Shown: positions 34,709 to 43,388 of the stretch, piece by piece | Numbering within the stretch: position 1 is the first letter of the stretch | Layout of the letters: each line of letters opens with the position of its first letter | Origin: Franconibacter helveticus LMG 23732 | GTDB taxonomy: Bacteria > Pseudomonadota > Gammaproteobacteria > Enterobacterales > Enterobacteriaceae | Length of the DNA stretch: 64,000 nt | Assembly (NCBI RefSeq): GCF_000463115.2 | Contig: NZ_AWFX01000057.1 | Coordinates: forward strand, 129,241 to 193,240 | Direction: 5' to 3' | Position numbers and translations under genes: made by a program | Notes under the pieces: generated by a model | What the model saw: only the letters and a program-made list of their open reading frames with translations | Database searches by the model: none | What the model was told of the DNA's origin: nothing

Positions 34709-35467
34709 TTATAAGAACATGCCGCCGGAAACTTCAATTCTCTGCGCGTTCATCCAGCGAAGCTCATCGCTAAGCAGCGCGGCGATAGCGTCGCCGATGT
34801 CATCCGGCAAGCCCACCCGCCCCAGTGCCGTTTGCGAGGCGATAGCGCGGTTCATCTGTTCGTTATCACGTACCACGCCGCCGCCGAAGTCGGTCTCAAT
34901 GGCGCCTGGGGCGATGATGTTGACCGAGATCCCCCGTTCGCCCAGCTCTTTAGCCTGATAACGGGTCAGAACTTCCATTCCCCCTTTCATCATGGCGTAA
35001 GCCGCTTTACCCGGCAGCGCAAAACGCGCCAGCCCGCTGGAAACATTGAGAATGCGCCCGCCATTTTTTATCAGCGGCAGCAGTTGCTGCGTAAGGAAAA
35101 ACGGCCCTTTAAGATGGATGCGCATCATCTCATCAAACTGCGCCTCGCTGGTCTCAGCAAACAGCACATCAATGCCCGTTCCGGCGTTGTTTAATAAATA
35201 GTCGAAACTATCACGCTGCCAGACATCTTTAAGCTGCGCTTTCACCTCTTTAACGAAATCAGGGAAGGTGCGGCTTTCGGCGACATTCAGCTGCAATGCC
35301 ACCGCTTTTACCCCTTTTAACTCAATTTCGCTGACAACTTTTTCCGCTTCCTGACGCTGGCTGTTGTAGGTCAGGATAATACTGATTCCGCGTTCAGCCA
35401 GCTTCAGCGCCGCGTTTTTGCCTAAACCGCGGCTGCCGCCCGTTACGATTGCGATACGTTGCGTCAT
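34709..35467 (-). CDS. Short-chain dehydrogenase/reductase (SDR)
   Basis: The classical SDR of 252 residues has cofactor motif TGGSRGLGKNAAL, structural NNAG, catalytic Ser in ILNVSSGLA, and YAMMK with catalytic Tyr and Lys. The Arg in the TGGSRG region and LTYNSQRQEAE favour NADPH. Substrate unknown. It is divergent from the LysR regulator yhjC, 118 bp away. A LysR gene and a divergent oxidoreductase often form a regulator-target pair, so YhjC may control this gene here, which is not the arrangement in E. coli. Confidence 0.9.
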   Translation of the reverse strand: MTQRIAIVTGGSRGLGKNAALKLAERGISIILTYNSQRQEAEKVVSEIELKGVKAVALQLNVAESRTFPDFVKEVKAQLKDVWQRDSFDYLLNNAGTGIDVLFAETSEAQFDEMMRIHLKGPFFLTQQLLPLIKNGGRILNVSSGLARFALPGKAAYAMMKGGMEVLTRYQAKELGERGISVNIIAPGAIETDFGGGVVRDNEQMNRAIASQTALGRVGLPDDIGDAIAALLSDELRWMNAQRIEVSGGMFL

Positions 35468-35585
35468 AAAACCCCCTTCTTTGCCGTTGCAGTGATTGAG
35501 AGAAAGCTTATTAGCTGATAAAAAAACAATAAATATGCTGGATTGCGTTTCACTGTTTCAATAACAACAACAATGAGCCGTTCCC

Positions 35586-36485
35586 ATGGATAAAATTCAC
35601 GCAATGCAACTCTTCGTGCGGGTCGCGGAACTGGAAAGCTTTTCCCGCGCCGCCGAAACGCTAGGCTTGCCCCGGGGCAGCGTTTCCCGCCAGGTTCAGG
35701 CGCTGGAGGCCGCGCTTGGCGCAAGGCTTCTGCACCGGACAACCCGGCGCGTTCAGCTCACTCAGGATGGTCTGGTTTACTACGAACGCGCCCGCGATCT
35801 GCTGGCTAATCTGGATGAACTTGACGGCCTTTTTGTTCAGGATCCGGCGAGCGTAAGCGGAAGGCTTCGCGTCGATATGCCAGTAGGCGTGGCGAAAAAT
35901 CAGGTTATCCCTCGTCTGCCCGCTTTTTTACAGCAGTACCCCGGCATTGAAATAGAGCTTAGCAGCAGCGACCGGCTGGTGGACGTTGTGCGCGAAGGCT
36001 TTGACTGTGTGGTGCGGGTCGGCCAACTAAAAGAATCGGGGCTGGTGGCGCGCCCGCTCGGCAAACTGACGCAGGTGAATTGCGCAAGCCCGGACTATCT
36101 CGCGCGTTTCGGCTATCCGCAAACCCTGGAAGATCTTGCCACGCATGCGCTGGTGCATTATGCCGCTAACCTTGGCGCCCGCCCGCAGGGGTTTGAAGTC
36201 TGGAGCGATAACGAAACCCGGTGGGTTAAAACGGGCGGCGTGCTGACCGTCAACAGTACCGAAACTTACCACGCCGCCTGCCTCGCCGGGCTTGGCATTA
36301 TTCAGGTGCCCCGCATCGGGGTCACAGAAGCGCTGCGCAGCGGCGCACTGATTGAAGTTTTACCGCAATATCGCGGCGCGCCGATGCCCGTTTCGCTGAT
36401 TTATCCTCACCGGCGCAACCTGTCGCGCCGGGTGCATCTTTTTATGGAATGGCTCAGCGGAGTAATGAAAAGTTACGTTGATTAG
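35586..36485 (+). CDS. yhjC: LysR-family regulator YhjC
   Basis: The 299-residue LysR-type regulator has an N-terminal winged helix (MDKIHAMQLFVRVAELESFSRAAETLGLPRGSVSRQ) and an effector domain with DGFDCV-type and LARFGYPQTLEDL blocks. It follows E. coli YhjC residue for residue over long stretches (GKLTQVNCASPDYL, LTVNS-E-Y, ASTAGLGIIQ-type ending IEVLP-YR). Its effector is unknown. It precedes yhjD by 53 bp as in E. coli and here also faces an SDR gene. Confidence 0.92.
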   Translation: MDKIHAMQLFVRVAELESFSRAAETLGLPRGSVSRQVQALEAALGARLLHRTTRRVQLTQDGLVYYERARDLLANLDELDGLFVQDPASVSGRLRVDMPVGVAKNQVIPRLPAFLQQYPGIEIELSSSDRLVDVVREGFDCVVRVGQLKESGLVARPLGKLTQVNCASPDYLARFGYPQTLEDLATHALVHYAANLGARPQGFEVWSDNETRWVKTGGVLTVNSTETYHAACLAGLGIIQVPRIGVTEALRSGALIEVLPQYRGAPMPVSLIYPHRRNLSRRVHLFMEWLSGVMKSYVD

Positions 36486-36538
36486 CGTCAGGCTATACTT
36501 TTGGTTATGTCGATTAACACAATAAGGAATTGCTTCTG

Positions 36539-37576
36539 ATGACGACACCGGAGAAGCCTGCAAAACGTCCAACGGAAGACCTGGATTACAAACCCGTCCC
36601 GCAGCTTGATACCCGCACGCCGGAGGAGAAAAAAGCGGAGCCGAAAGATAAAGGCGACGGCCCTGTCGCCGCCGTGACCGAGACGGTGGAAAAGCTGGAG
36701 CGCCGGCCCATGATCGCCCACCTTATTCGCGCGACAGAACGGTTTAACGACCGGCTGGGCAGCCAGTTTGGCGCGGCAATCACCTATTTCTCTTTCTTAT
36801 CGATGATCCCTATCCTGATGGTCTCTTTTGCGGCGGCGGGGTTTATCCTGGCTTCTCACCCCACGCTGTTACAGGACATTTTCGGCAAGATCTTCATGAA
36901 CGTGAGCGATCCGACGCTCGCCAAAACGCTGCAAAGCAGTATTAACGCCGCTGTGCAGCAGCGTACCACGGTCGGTATTGTCGGACTCGGGGTGGCGCTC
37001 TATTCCGGCGTAAGCTGGATGGGCAACCTGCGTGAAGCGATCCGCGCGCAGTCACGCGACGTCTGGGAGCGCGGCTCGCAGGATGAGGAAAAATGGTGGC
37101 TGAAATACCTGCGCGATTTTATTTCGCTGATAGGGCTGCTGGTGGCGCTGGTGATCACGCTTTCCATCACGTCCATTGCAGGCTCCGCGCAGGAGGCGAT
37201 TATTCGCTGGCTTTATCTTGATTACATTCCATGGCTAAAACCGGTCTGGCATCTGATTGGCCTGGCGATTTCTATCTGCGCCAACTTCCTGCTCTTTTTC
37301 TGGATTTTCTGGCGGCTGCCGCGTCATCGCCCGCGTAAAAAAGCGTTGATTCGCGGTTCGCTTATTGCCGCAGTAGGGTTTGAAGTGATCAAAGTGATCA
37401 TGACTTACACCCTGCCTTCGCTGGTGACGTCGCCTTCCGGCGCCGCGTTTGGGTCGGTGTTAGGGCTGCTGGCATTCTTCTACTTCTTTGCCCGCCTGAC
37501 GCTCTTTTGCGCTGCCTGGATAGCCACCGCGCAATATAAAGACGACCCGCAAATGCCGGGCAAACGCTTTAAGTAA
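36539..37576 (+). CDS. yhjD: Inner membrane protein YhjD (YihY/BrkB family)
   Basis: The 345-residue protein has a hydrophilic, charged N-terminus of about 75 residues followed by six membrane helices of the YihY/BrkB family (AAITYFSFLSMIPILMVSFAAAGF, YSGVSWMGNLREAI, GLLAFFYFFARLTLFCAAW). In E. coli a point mutation in YhjD lets cells live with Kdo-free lipid IVA, so a role in lipid A precursor transport is suspected. ATG 36539 follows AAGGAATTGCTTCTG. The TTG nine bases upstream is not used. Confidence 0.92.
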   Translation: MTTPEKPAKRPTEDLDYKPVPQLDTRTPEEKKAEPKDKGDGPVAAVTETVEKLERRPMIAHLIRATERFNDRLGSQFGAAITYFSFLSMIPILMVSFAAAGFILASHPTLLQDIFGKIFMNVSDPTLAKTLQSSINAAVQQRTTVGIVGLGVALYSGVSWMGNLREAIRAQSRDVWERGSQDEEKWWLKYLRDFISLIGLLVALVITLSITSIAGSAQEAIIRWLYLDYIPWLKPVWHLIGLAISICANFLLFFWIFWRLPRHRPRKKALIRGSLIAAVGFEVIKVIMTYTLPSLVTSPSGAAFGSVLGLLAFFYFFARLTLFCAAWIATAQYKDDPQMPGKRFK

Positions 37577-37848
37577 AACCTCTGGCGGGTTGAAAAAACT
37601 GACTTTTTTTCACCCGCACGCTTAACTTCAGCATATAAATCCACCCTGTAACTTTTATTTAACCAAAAACCAGTTTTATCCACTGATTTTTAAAAACCGT
37701 GAAGCATTTCATAGAAGATATTCTTCTGGCCCGAAAATTATCCGCTTTTTGCCTGTTTTTTGCGCAGCAGCGCCCCGGACGGCGCGTTGAAATGTCGCTT
37801 TTGCTGTGACTAATATGGTTGTCCGACGGTAAAAAATAAGAAAATTCT

Positions 37849-39177
37849 ATGCAAGCATCACTCGCAACGACTCTGGAAAACGACCAGGAAGCCACGCCGG
37901 TAAACTCTCGCGGAAAAGTGGTTATCGCCTCGCTCATTGGCACCGCCATCGAGTTCTTCGACTTTTATATTTACGCTACTGCGGCGGTGATCGTATTCCC
38001 GCACATTTTCTTCCCGCAGGGCGACCCGACGGCCGCCACGCTACAGTCGCTTGCCACCTTCGCTATCGCCTTTGTCGCCCGCCCGATTGGCTCAGCCCTG
38101 TTTGGTCACTTTGGCGACCGCGTAGGCCGTAAGGTGACGCTGGTAGCCTCCCTGCTGACGATGGGCATCTCTACGGTGCTGATTGGCCTGCTGCCTGGCT
38201 ATGAAAGCATTGGCGTGCTCGCGCCGCTGCTGCTGGCGCTGGCGCGCTTCGGCCAGGGCCTGGGTCTTGGCGGCGAATGGGGCGGCGCTGCGCTGCTGGC
38301 CACCGAAAACGCGCCGCCGCGTAAACGCGCGCTGTATGGCTCTTTCCCGCAGCTTGGCGCGCCCATCGGCTTCTTTTTCGCTAACGGCACTTTCCTTCTG
38401 CTCTCCTGGCTGCTGACTGACGAGCAGTTCATGAGCTGGGGCTGGCGCGTACCTTTTATCTTCTCCGCCGTGCTGGTGCTGATTGGCCTTTATGTGCGCG
38501 TTTCTCTGCATGAAACGCCGGTTTTCGCCAAAATCGCCAAAGCGAAGAAGCAGGTGAAAATCCCGCTGGGTACGCTGCTGACAAAACATGTGCGCGTAAC
38601 GGTGCTCGGCACCTTTATTATGCTGGCTACCTATACCCTGTTTTACATCATGACGGTCTATTCCATGACCTTCAGCACTACGCCAATAGCGCAGGGCGGC
38701 CTGGGCTTTTCGCGCAACAGCGTGCTGTGGATGCTGATGATGGCGGTAATCGGCTTTGGCGTAATGGTGCCGATTGCGGGCCTGCTGGCAGACCGTTTTG
38801 GGCGTCGTAAAAGCATGATTACCATCACCACGCTTATTCTGCTGTTCGCGCTGTTTATCTTCCCGCCGCTGCTTGGTTCCGGTAGCCAGACGCTGGTTAT
38901 GGCTTACCTGCTGATTGGTTTAAGCCTGATGGGCCTGACCTTCGGGCCGATGGGCGCGCTGCTGCCGGAGCTGTTCCCGACCGAGGTGCGTTATACCGGC
39001 GCGTCTTTCTCCTATAACGTCTCCTCGATTCTGGGCGCGTCGGTAGCGCCCTATATCGCCACCTGGTTGCAGGCGAATTACGGCCTGACCTGGGTGGGGA
39101 TCTATCTGGCGGCGATGGCGGCATTAACGCTGATTGCTCTGATTGCCACACACGAGACGAGCAACCAGTCGCTGTAA
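37849..39177 (+). CDS. yhjE: MFS metabolite:proton symporter YhjE
   Basis: The 442-residue, 12-helix transporter is of the metabolite:H+ symporter branch of MFS (ProP/ShiA relatives). Diagnostic sequence: ASLIGTAIEFFDFYIYATAAV, GHFGDRVGRKVTLVASLLTMG, GGEWGGAALLATENAP and a second motif A, ADRFGRRKSM. Substrate unknown, probably a small organic acid or osmolyte by family. Spaced 272 bp from yhjD with its own promoter region. A strong terminator follows. Confidence 0.93.
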   Translation: MQASLATTLENDQEATPVNSRGKVVIASLIGTAIEFFDFYIYATAAVIVFPHIFFPQGDPTAATLQSLATFAIAFVARPIGSALFGHFGDRVGRKVTLVASLLTMGISTVLIGLLPGYESIGVLAPLLLALARFGQGLGLGGEWGGAALLATENAPPRKRALYGSFPQLGAPIGFFFANGTFLLLSWLLTDEQFMSWGWRVPFIFSAVLVLIGLYVRVSLHETPVFAKIAKAKKQVKIPLGTLLTKHVRVTVLGTFIMLATYTLFYIMTVYSMTFSTTPIAQGGLGFSRNSVLWMLMMAVIGFGVMVPIAGLLADRFGRRKSMITITTLILLFALFIFPPLLGSGSQTLVMAYLLIGLSLMGLTFGPMGALLPELFPTEVRYTGASFSYNVSSILGASVAPYIATWLQANYGLTWVGIYLAAMAALTLIALIATHETSNQSL

Positions 39178-39192
39178 TTACGCGGCGTTAGC

Positions 39193-39225
39193 AAAAAAGG
39201 GGCTGCCAGAAGGCAGCCCCTTTTT
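39193..39225. terminator. Bidirectional terminator between yhjE and yhjG
   Basis: Stem AGGGGCTGCC/GGCAGCCCCT with loop AGAA, preceded by an A-run and followed by a T-run, between convergent genes. Confidence 0.92.
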
Positions 39226-39293
39226 GTTTACGTCCGCAGCGGGTTTACCAAGGCGCCGGCAAGGCATACAACGTTATCGGCCGCCGCCTCCCC

Positions 39294-41351
39294 TTACTTC
39301 TTCATCTGCGACAGAATATTGCCGCACTGGTTCTCGCTGCCTTCGGAAGGAGAAATCAGCGCCAGCAGCGCGGCGGCTGGGGTTACCAGCGTGGCGAGCG
39401 CGGCGGCTACGGCGCCGCGGGCAATCAGCGGCCCCGCCTTCACACCATAGTCCGGGTTTTTAAAGGTGCCGCGCACGTAAAGCGGCGAACGCAGCGTAAC
39501 GATACGCACCCCTTTGCTTTCCGGGTTGATGGTAAGGTCCAGACGCTCGTTGGCGAAACTGGTGGTGCCGGTAATGTTGATTAACGCATTTTCCGTGTCG
39601 AAGGCGAAAATCTGCGGACGGGCGACGCCGTTGACCAGATCAAGGTTCGCCGCCGCGCAGTTCACTCTTACCTCTTCGTCGCCGAAAATCTGGCCGACCA
39701 CGAAGTTACCCACGTTAAGACCGAGAATTTCCATCAGGTTACGGCTGATAAGCCCGTCGTTCATCAGCAATTTCAGGTTGCCATTGCTTGAGCCGAGCAG
39801 CGCGGCGATTGAGTTGCCGGTACCGCGAAAATCCGCGTCGCCGTTAAGCTCGCCCAGGGTTTTTTGCATCAGCTCTACATCCGGCATCAGCTGTTTGAGC
39901 TTCAGGCGGCGCGCCTGAATATCCGCCTCGCCGCGCATAGGCGATTTCCTGCCGTCGAGGTGAATATTGGAAGCAATGGTGCCGCCCGCCATACCGAACT
40001 TCAGCGGACGCAGGCGCAGGTCGCCATTTGTCAGGATGATATGCGTGGTGAGATCGCTCAGCGGCAGGCTGGCGCTGTGCTCAATGCGGCGGCCTTTAAA
40101 GCGCACATCGGCATCCATCACATCCCATTTATCGGTCTCAAACTTGTCATAAGGCAGCACTTTGTCAGCCGGCTGCGCCGATTTTTCGCCTTTACGCTGC
40201 TCAGAGCGCTTGCTCTTATCGGCATCTTTACCGGAATCGACGCCAATAAGCGGCCCCAGATCCGCCAGACGCAGCTGGCGCGATTCGAGATCGCCTTCCA
40301 GCTTCGGTCTTGGCTCGCCTTTGGTATAAGTGAGCGAACCGTGAATATCGCTGTCGCCGATGCGGCCATTAAAACCGCGGTAATCGTATGTCGATGTCTT
40401 CTCGCCGATTTTCGCCACCAGGCGGCCATCGGTTTCAAACGGCGGCGTATCCGGCAATAACACGCCGGTAAGTTCATAAAGCTCGCCCAGCGAATCGCCG
40501 GCGAATTTCAGTTTCAGATCGACGCCGCCCATGTTCATTGGGTCGTTAACCGTACCGACAAAGGCCACGCGGGTGTTGCCGGAGCGTAAATCCGCCTGCA
40601 CCGGGAACGGCGTGCCTTCGCTCCTGAGCGCCAGCATGCCGCCGATTTTGCCTGTGCCTTTAACCGACTGGCCGTTGTAACGGCCTTCCGCTTTCAGGCC
40701 AAAAACGTAGTCGCCCACTTTGCCTTTGCTGTCTTTTTCTTCTGCCCCGGTGACTTCATTGAAAGGCAGCGGCTTGCCCAGCGGATCGACGGTAATGTTC
40801 ACATCGGCGCGGCTTAGCTTGTCGTTAATGGAGATGTGGCCTTTATCGAACAGGATGTTGTCGAGTTTGAAAGACCAGGCGGAAGGCTGCGCGTTCTCTT
40901 CTTTTTTATCGCTGTTGGCGAGGTTAAACGTCCAGTTGTTATTTTTTTCCGACAGGCGTATCAGGCGAGCGTCCGGCTGCACCAGCTTAATCCAGGGGAT
41001 GTACACCGTTTTGGTCAGCAGCGCCAGCGGCGCGAGCGTCGCTTCCACGCGCGGCAAATGCACCATGGTCACTTCAGGGATCTCAGGCGGGTTTCCCAGA
41101 ATGATGTCTTCGGCGTGTACATGCGGCCAGGGCACCCAACTGCGCCAGCCCTTCTCTTCTTTGCTGCGTTCCCACACCACGCCGAGATCGCCGCGAATAG
41201 CGAACGGACGGTTCAGTTCAGTGGAGACTTTCTCGTTGATGGTCGGTTTTAACCGGTTCCAGTCAAAAGTGGCGATAACGATGATTAAAATCACAATCAG
41301 CAACAAGAAGATCCCTGCTACCGCACTGATAATTTTGCCTGTTTTTGTCAT
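39294..41351 (-). CDS. yhjG: AsmA-family protein YhjG
   Basis: The 685-residue member of the AsmA/TamB-like bridge protein group has an N-terminal membrane anchor (about residues 7-28, AVAGIFLLLIVILIIVIATF), then the AsmA start DWNRLKPTINEKVSTELNRPFAIRGDL. A long beta-rich periplasmic body and the C-terminal AsmA_2 domain (NVGNFVVGQIFGDEEVRVNC) follow. Proteins of this kind carry or organise lipids between the two membranes. The sequence has a hydrophilic Lys/Glu-rich insert near 395-415. Same place and strand as in E. coli. Confidence 0.94.
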   Translation of the reverse strand: MTKTGKIISAVAGIFLLLIVILIIVIATFDWNRLKPTINEKVSTELNRPFAIRGDLGVVWERSKEEKGWRSWVPWPHVHAEDIILGNPPEIPEVTMVHLPRVEATLAPLALLTKTVYIPWIKLVQPDARLIRLSEKNNNWTFNLANSDKKEENAQPSAWSFKLDNILFDKGHISINDKLSRADVNITVDPLGKPLPFNEVTGAEEKDSKGKVGDYVFGLKAEGRYNGQSVKGTGKIGGMLALRSEGTPFPVQADLRSGNTRVAFVGTVNDPMNMGGVDLKLKFAGDSLGELYELTGVLLPDTPPFETDGRLVAKIGEKTSTYDYRGFNGRIGDSDIHGSLTYTKGEPRPKLEGDLESRQLRLADLGPLIGVDSGKDADKSKRSEQRKGEKSAQPADKVLPYDKFETDKWDVMDADVRFKGRRIEHSASLPLSDLTTHIILTNGDLRLRPLKFGMAGGTIASNIHLDGRKSPMRGEADIQARRLKLKQLMPDVELMQKTLGELNGDADFRGTGNSIAALLGSSNGNLKLLMNDGLISRNLMEILGLNVGNFVVGQIFGDEEVRVNCAAANLDLVNGVARPQIFAFDTENALINITGTTSFANERLDLTINPESKGVRIVTLRSPLYVRGTFKNPDYGVKAGPLIARGAVAAALATLVTPAAALLALISPSEGSENQCGNILSQMKK

Positions 41352-41413
41352 TTCCGCGCCTTCCCTCTCTACCTTGCCTTAAGTAAAGATAGTTTAGGGA
41401 GACGGAAACAACA

Positions 41414-42187
41414 TCAGGAAAGTCTTAGCATTACGCGCTCCAGCGAGTCAAAAGAGACCGGGCGGGAGAGAAAATAGCCCTGTGCGGCAAGCGCTGGCGA
41501 AGCCTGAACATCGCGCCACTCCTCTTCTGTTTCGACGCCTTCGACAATCACCCCTTCGCAGTAGCGGTTCATCAGTTGCAACAGCAGCGTAAAGAGATTT
41601 TGCCCTTCAGGCGTTTTGCGCAGCATCATGAACAGTTCGCGCGCCACTTTAATGTAGTCGTACCGCACTTCGCTCAGCGCGGAGAAATTCGCCATGCCGG
41701 TGCCGAAATCATCCAGCCACAGCGGCCCAAGTTCGCAGACGCTGGCGAAAGAGGAGTTCTCCGGCAGGCGGATATGCTCTACCAGCTCAAAACGGACCCA
41801 TGTCAGCCGGTTAGCCCGCTCCAGCAGTTCGCTATGCTCGCGCATCAGCAGCAGCGTAGGGCCGTCGATATTCACCGACGCCAGCACCTGGTTTTGCTGG
41901 AAAAAAGCCGCGCGCGCTTCCAGCACTGACAATTGCTCTTCAACGACCCTCATGCGCTGACGTACGGACAGCTCGGCAAAATAACGGTCGGGCGGAATAC
42001 GCCGCTCCGGCTCGCCGGGATGGGTGACGACCGTCAGCAGCTCCACTGCCAGCAAGCGACCATCTGTTTTATAAATGGGTTGATAGGTATAGGCGCGCTC
42101 ACACTGCAACCAATAACGCCGCGCCTGGAAATCTTCAATACTCGCGGCAGGCATAGGTAGCCGTTGAGTGACCTGTGTTAACTTCAT
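41414..42187 (-). CDS. pdeH: Cyclic di-GMP phosphodiesterase PdeH (YhjH)
   Basis: The 257-residue stand-alone EAL domain is the main c-di-GMP hydrolase of motile E. coli cells, where it is a class 3 flagellar gene. Active-site motifs are present: the EAL position reads AVELLTVV, with VNIDGPT (metal Asn), FELVEH (Glu) and LDDFGTGMANFS (DDFG), and the C-terminal EGVETEEEW. It should favour motility and lower PNAG synthesis through reduced c-di-GMP. No flagellar sigma-28 promoter could be placed with confidence upstream. Confidence 0.95.
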   Translation of the reverse strand: MKLTQVTQRLPMPAASIEDFQARRYWLQCERAYTYQPIYKTDGRLLAVELLTVVTHPGEPERRIPPDRYFAELSVRQRMRVVEEQLSVLEARAAFFQQNQVLASVNIDGPTLLLMREHSELLERANRLTWVRFELVEHIRLPENSSFASVCELGPLWLDDFGTGMANFSALSEVRYDYIKVARELFMMLRKTPEGQNLFTLLLQLMNRYCEGVIVEGVETEEEWRDVQASPALAAQGYFLSRPVSFDSLERVMLRLS

Positions 42188-42419
42188 CGTAATCGTCCTG
42201 TTAAACGTGTTAGCTATCCTGGACTCGCCAACGAATTATCGGCCCGCCAGGTGAGAACTTTATGTTCAATCTCTGCCTGTTTATGAATCACTCTTTTTTG
42301 CAGACTTTCAAAATACCTATCTGGCTCAAATAAATATCGGAACGATGTTTTAAAATGTTTGACGGATTTATCAGCGAAGCACACACTGACTTTCATTTTC
42401 TTTGTACGGGTTCTTCACT

Positions 42420-43352
42420 ATGTCTTTGCAAAAAATTGCCGTGATTGGCGAATGCATGATTGAACTGTCGCAAAAAGGCGCGGAGGTTAACCGCGGTTTT
42501 GGCGGCGATACGCTTAACACTTCGGTTTATATCGCGCGTCAGGTGGCGCCAACCGCCCTCTCCGTGCATTACGTTACCGCGCTGGGCCAGGATAACTTCA
42601 GCCAGCAGATGATTGACGCGTGGCAGGCAGAATATGTGAAGACCGACCTGACGCAGCGGATGGAAAACCGTCTGCCGGGCCTTTATTACATCGAAACCGA
42701 CGCCAGCGGCGAGCGCACCTTCTACTACTGGCGCAACGAAGCGGCCGCGCGCTACTGGCTGGAAAGCGACCAGGCGCCAGCGATTTGCGCTGAACTGGCG
42801 GGCTTTGATTACCTCTATCTGAGCGGCATCAGCCTTGCCATACTCAGCCCGCAAAGCCGCGAGAAGCTGCTTGATTTGCTGCGCAAGTGCCGCGCCAACG
42901 GCGGCAAAGTCATTTTTGACAACAACTATCGCCCGCGCCTGTGGGCGAGCCGCGAAGAGACGCAGCAGGTTTATCAGCAAATGCTGAGCTGCACCGATAT
43001 CGCCTTCCTGACGCTGGATGACGAAGATGCCCTGTGGGGCGAAAAGCCAGTAGAAGAGGTGATTGCGCGCACGCATGCGGCGGGCGTACAGGAAGTGGTT
43101 ATCAAACGCGGCGCTGAGTCCTGCCTGGTGGCAATTCAGGGGGAAGCGGTACTGGAAGTGCCGGCGGTTAAACTGCCGAAAGAGAAAGTTATTGATACCA
43201 CCGCAGCGGGCGACTCTTTCAGCGCAGGCTACCTGGCGGTGCGTCTGACCGGCGGCAGCGCGCAGGAGGCGGCGCAACGCGGACACCTGACCGCCAGCAC
43301 CGTTATCCAGTATCGCGGGGCGATTATTCCCGCCTCGGCGATGCCGGCCTGA
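42420..43352 (+). CDS. kdgK: 2-dehydro-3-deoxygluconokinase KdgK
   Basis: KdgK phosphorylates 2-keto-3-deoxygluconate to KDPG, feeding hexuronates and pectin products into the Entner-Doudoroff route. The 310-residue PfkB-family kinase has the N-terminal GGDTLNTSVYIARQV block, the substrate-binding RMENRLPGLYYIETD, and the PfkB signature with catalytic Asp in DTTAAGDSFSAGYLA. ATG 42420 gives the family start; the upstream TTG frame to 42402 is not used. A KdgR operator would be expected upstream but I could not place one safely. Confidence 0.96.
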   Translation: MSLQKIAVIGECMIELSQKGAEVNRGFGGDTLNTSVYIARQVAPTALSVHYVTALGQDNFSQQMIDAWQAEYVKTDLTQRMENRLPGLYYIETDASGERTFYYWRNEAAARYWLESDQAPAICAELAGFDYLYLSGISLAILSPQSREKLLDLLRKCRANGGKVIFDNNYRPRLWASREETQQVYQQMLSCTDIAFLTLDDEDALWGEKPVEEVIARTHAAGVQEVVIKRGAESCLVAIQGEAVLEVPAVKLPKEKVIDTTAAGDSFSAGYLAVRLTGGSAQEAAQRGHLTASTVIQYRGAIIPASAMPA

Positions 43353-43358
43353 GGCAAT

Positions 43359-43386
43359 AAAAAAGCGCCCTGAGGCGCTTTTTTTG
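43359..43386. terminator. Bidirectional terminator between kdgK and yhjJ
   Basis: Stem AAAAGCGCC/GGCGCTTTT (43361-43369 with 43374-43382) with loop CTGA, A-run before and T-run after. It ends at the yhjJ stop codon. Confidence 0.93.
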
Positions 43387-43388
43387 TT

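Noticed and set aside
42340..42400. KdgR operator upstream of kdgK
   Set aside because: The AT-rich segment around ATGTTTTAAAATG has partial symmetry but does not fit the KdgR consensus well enough to report.
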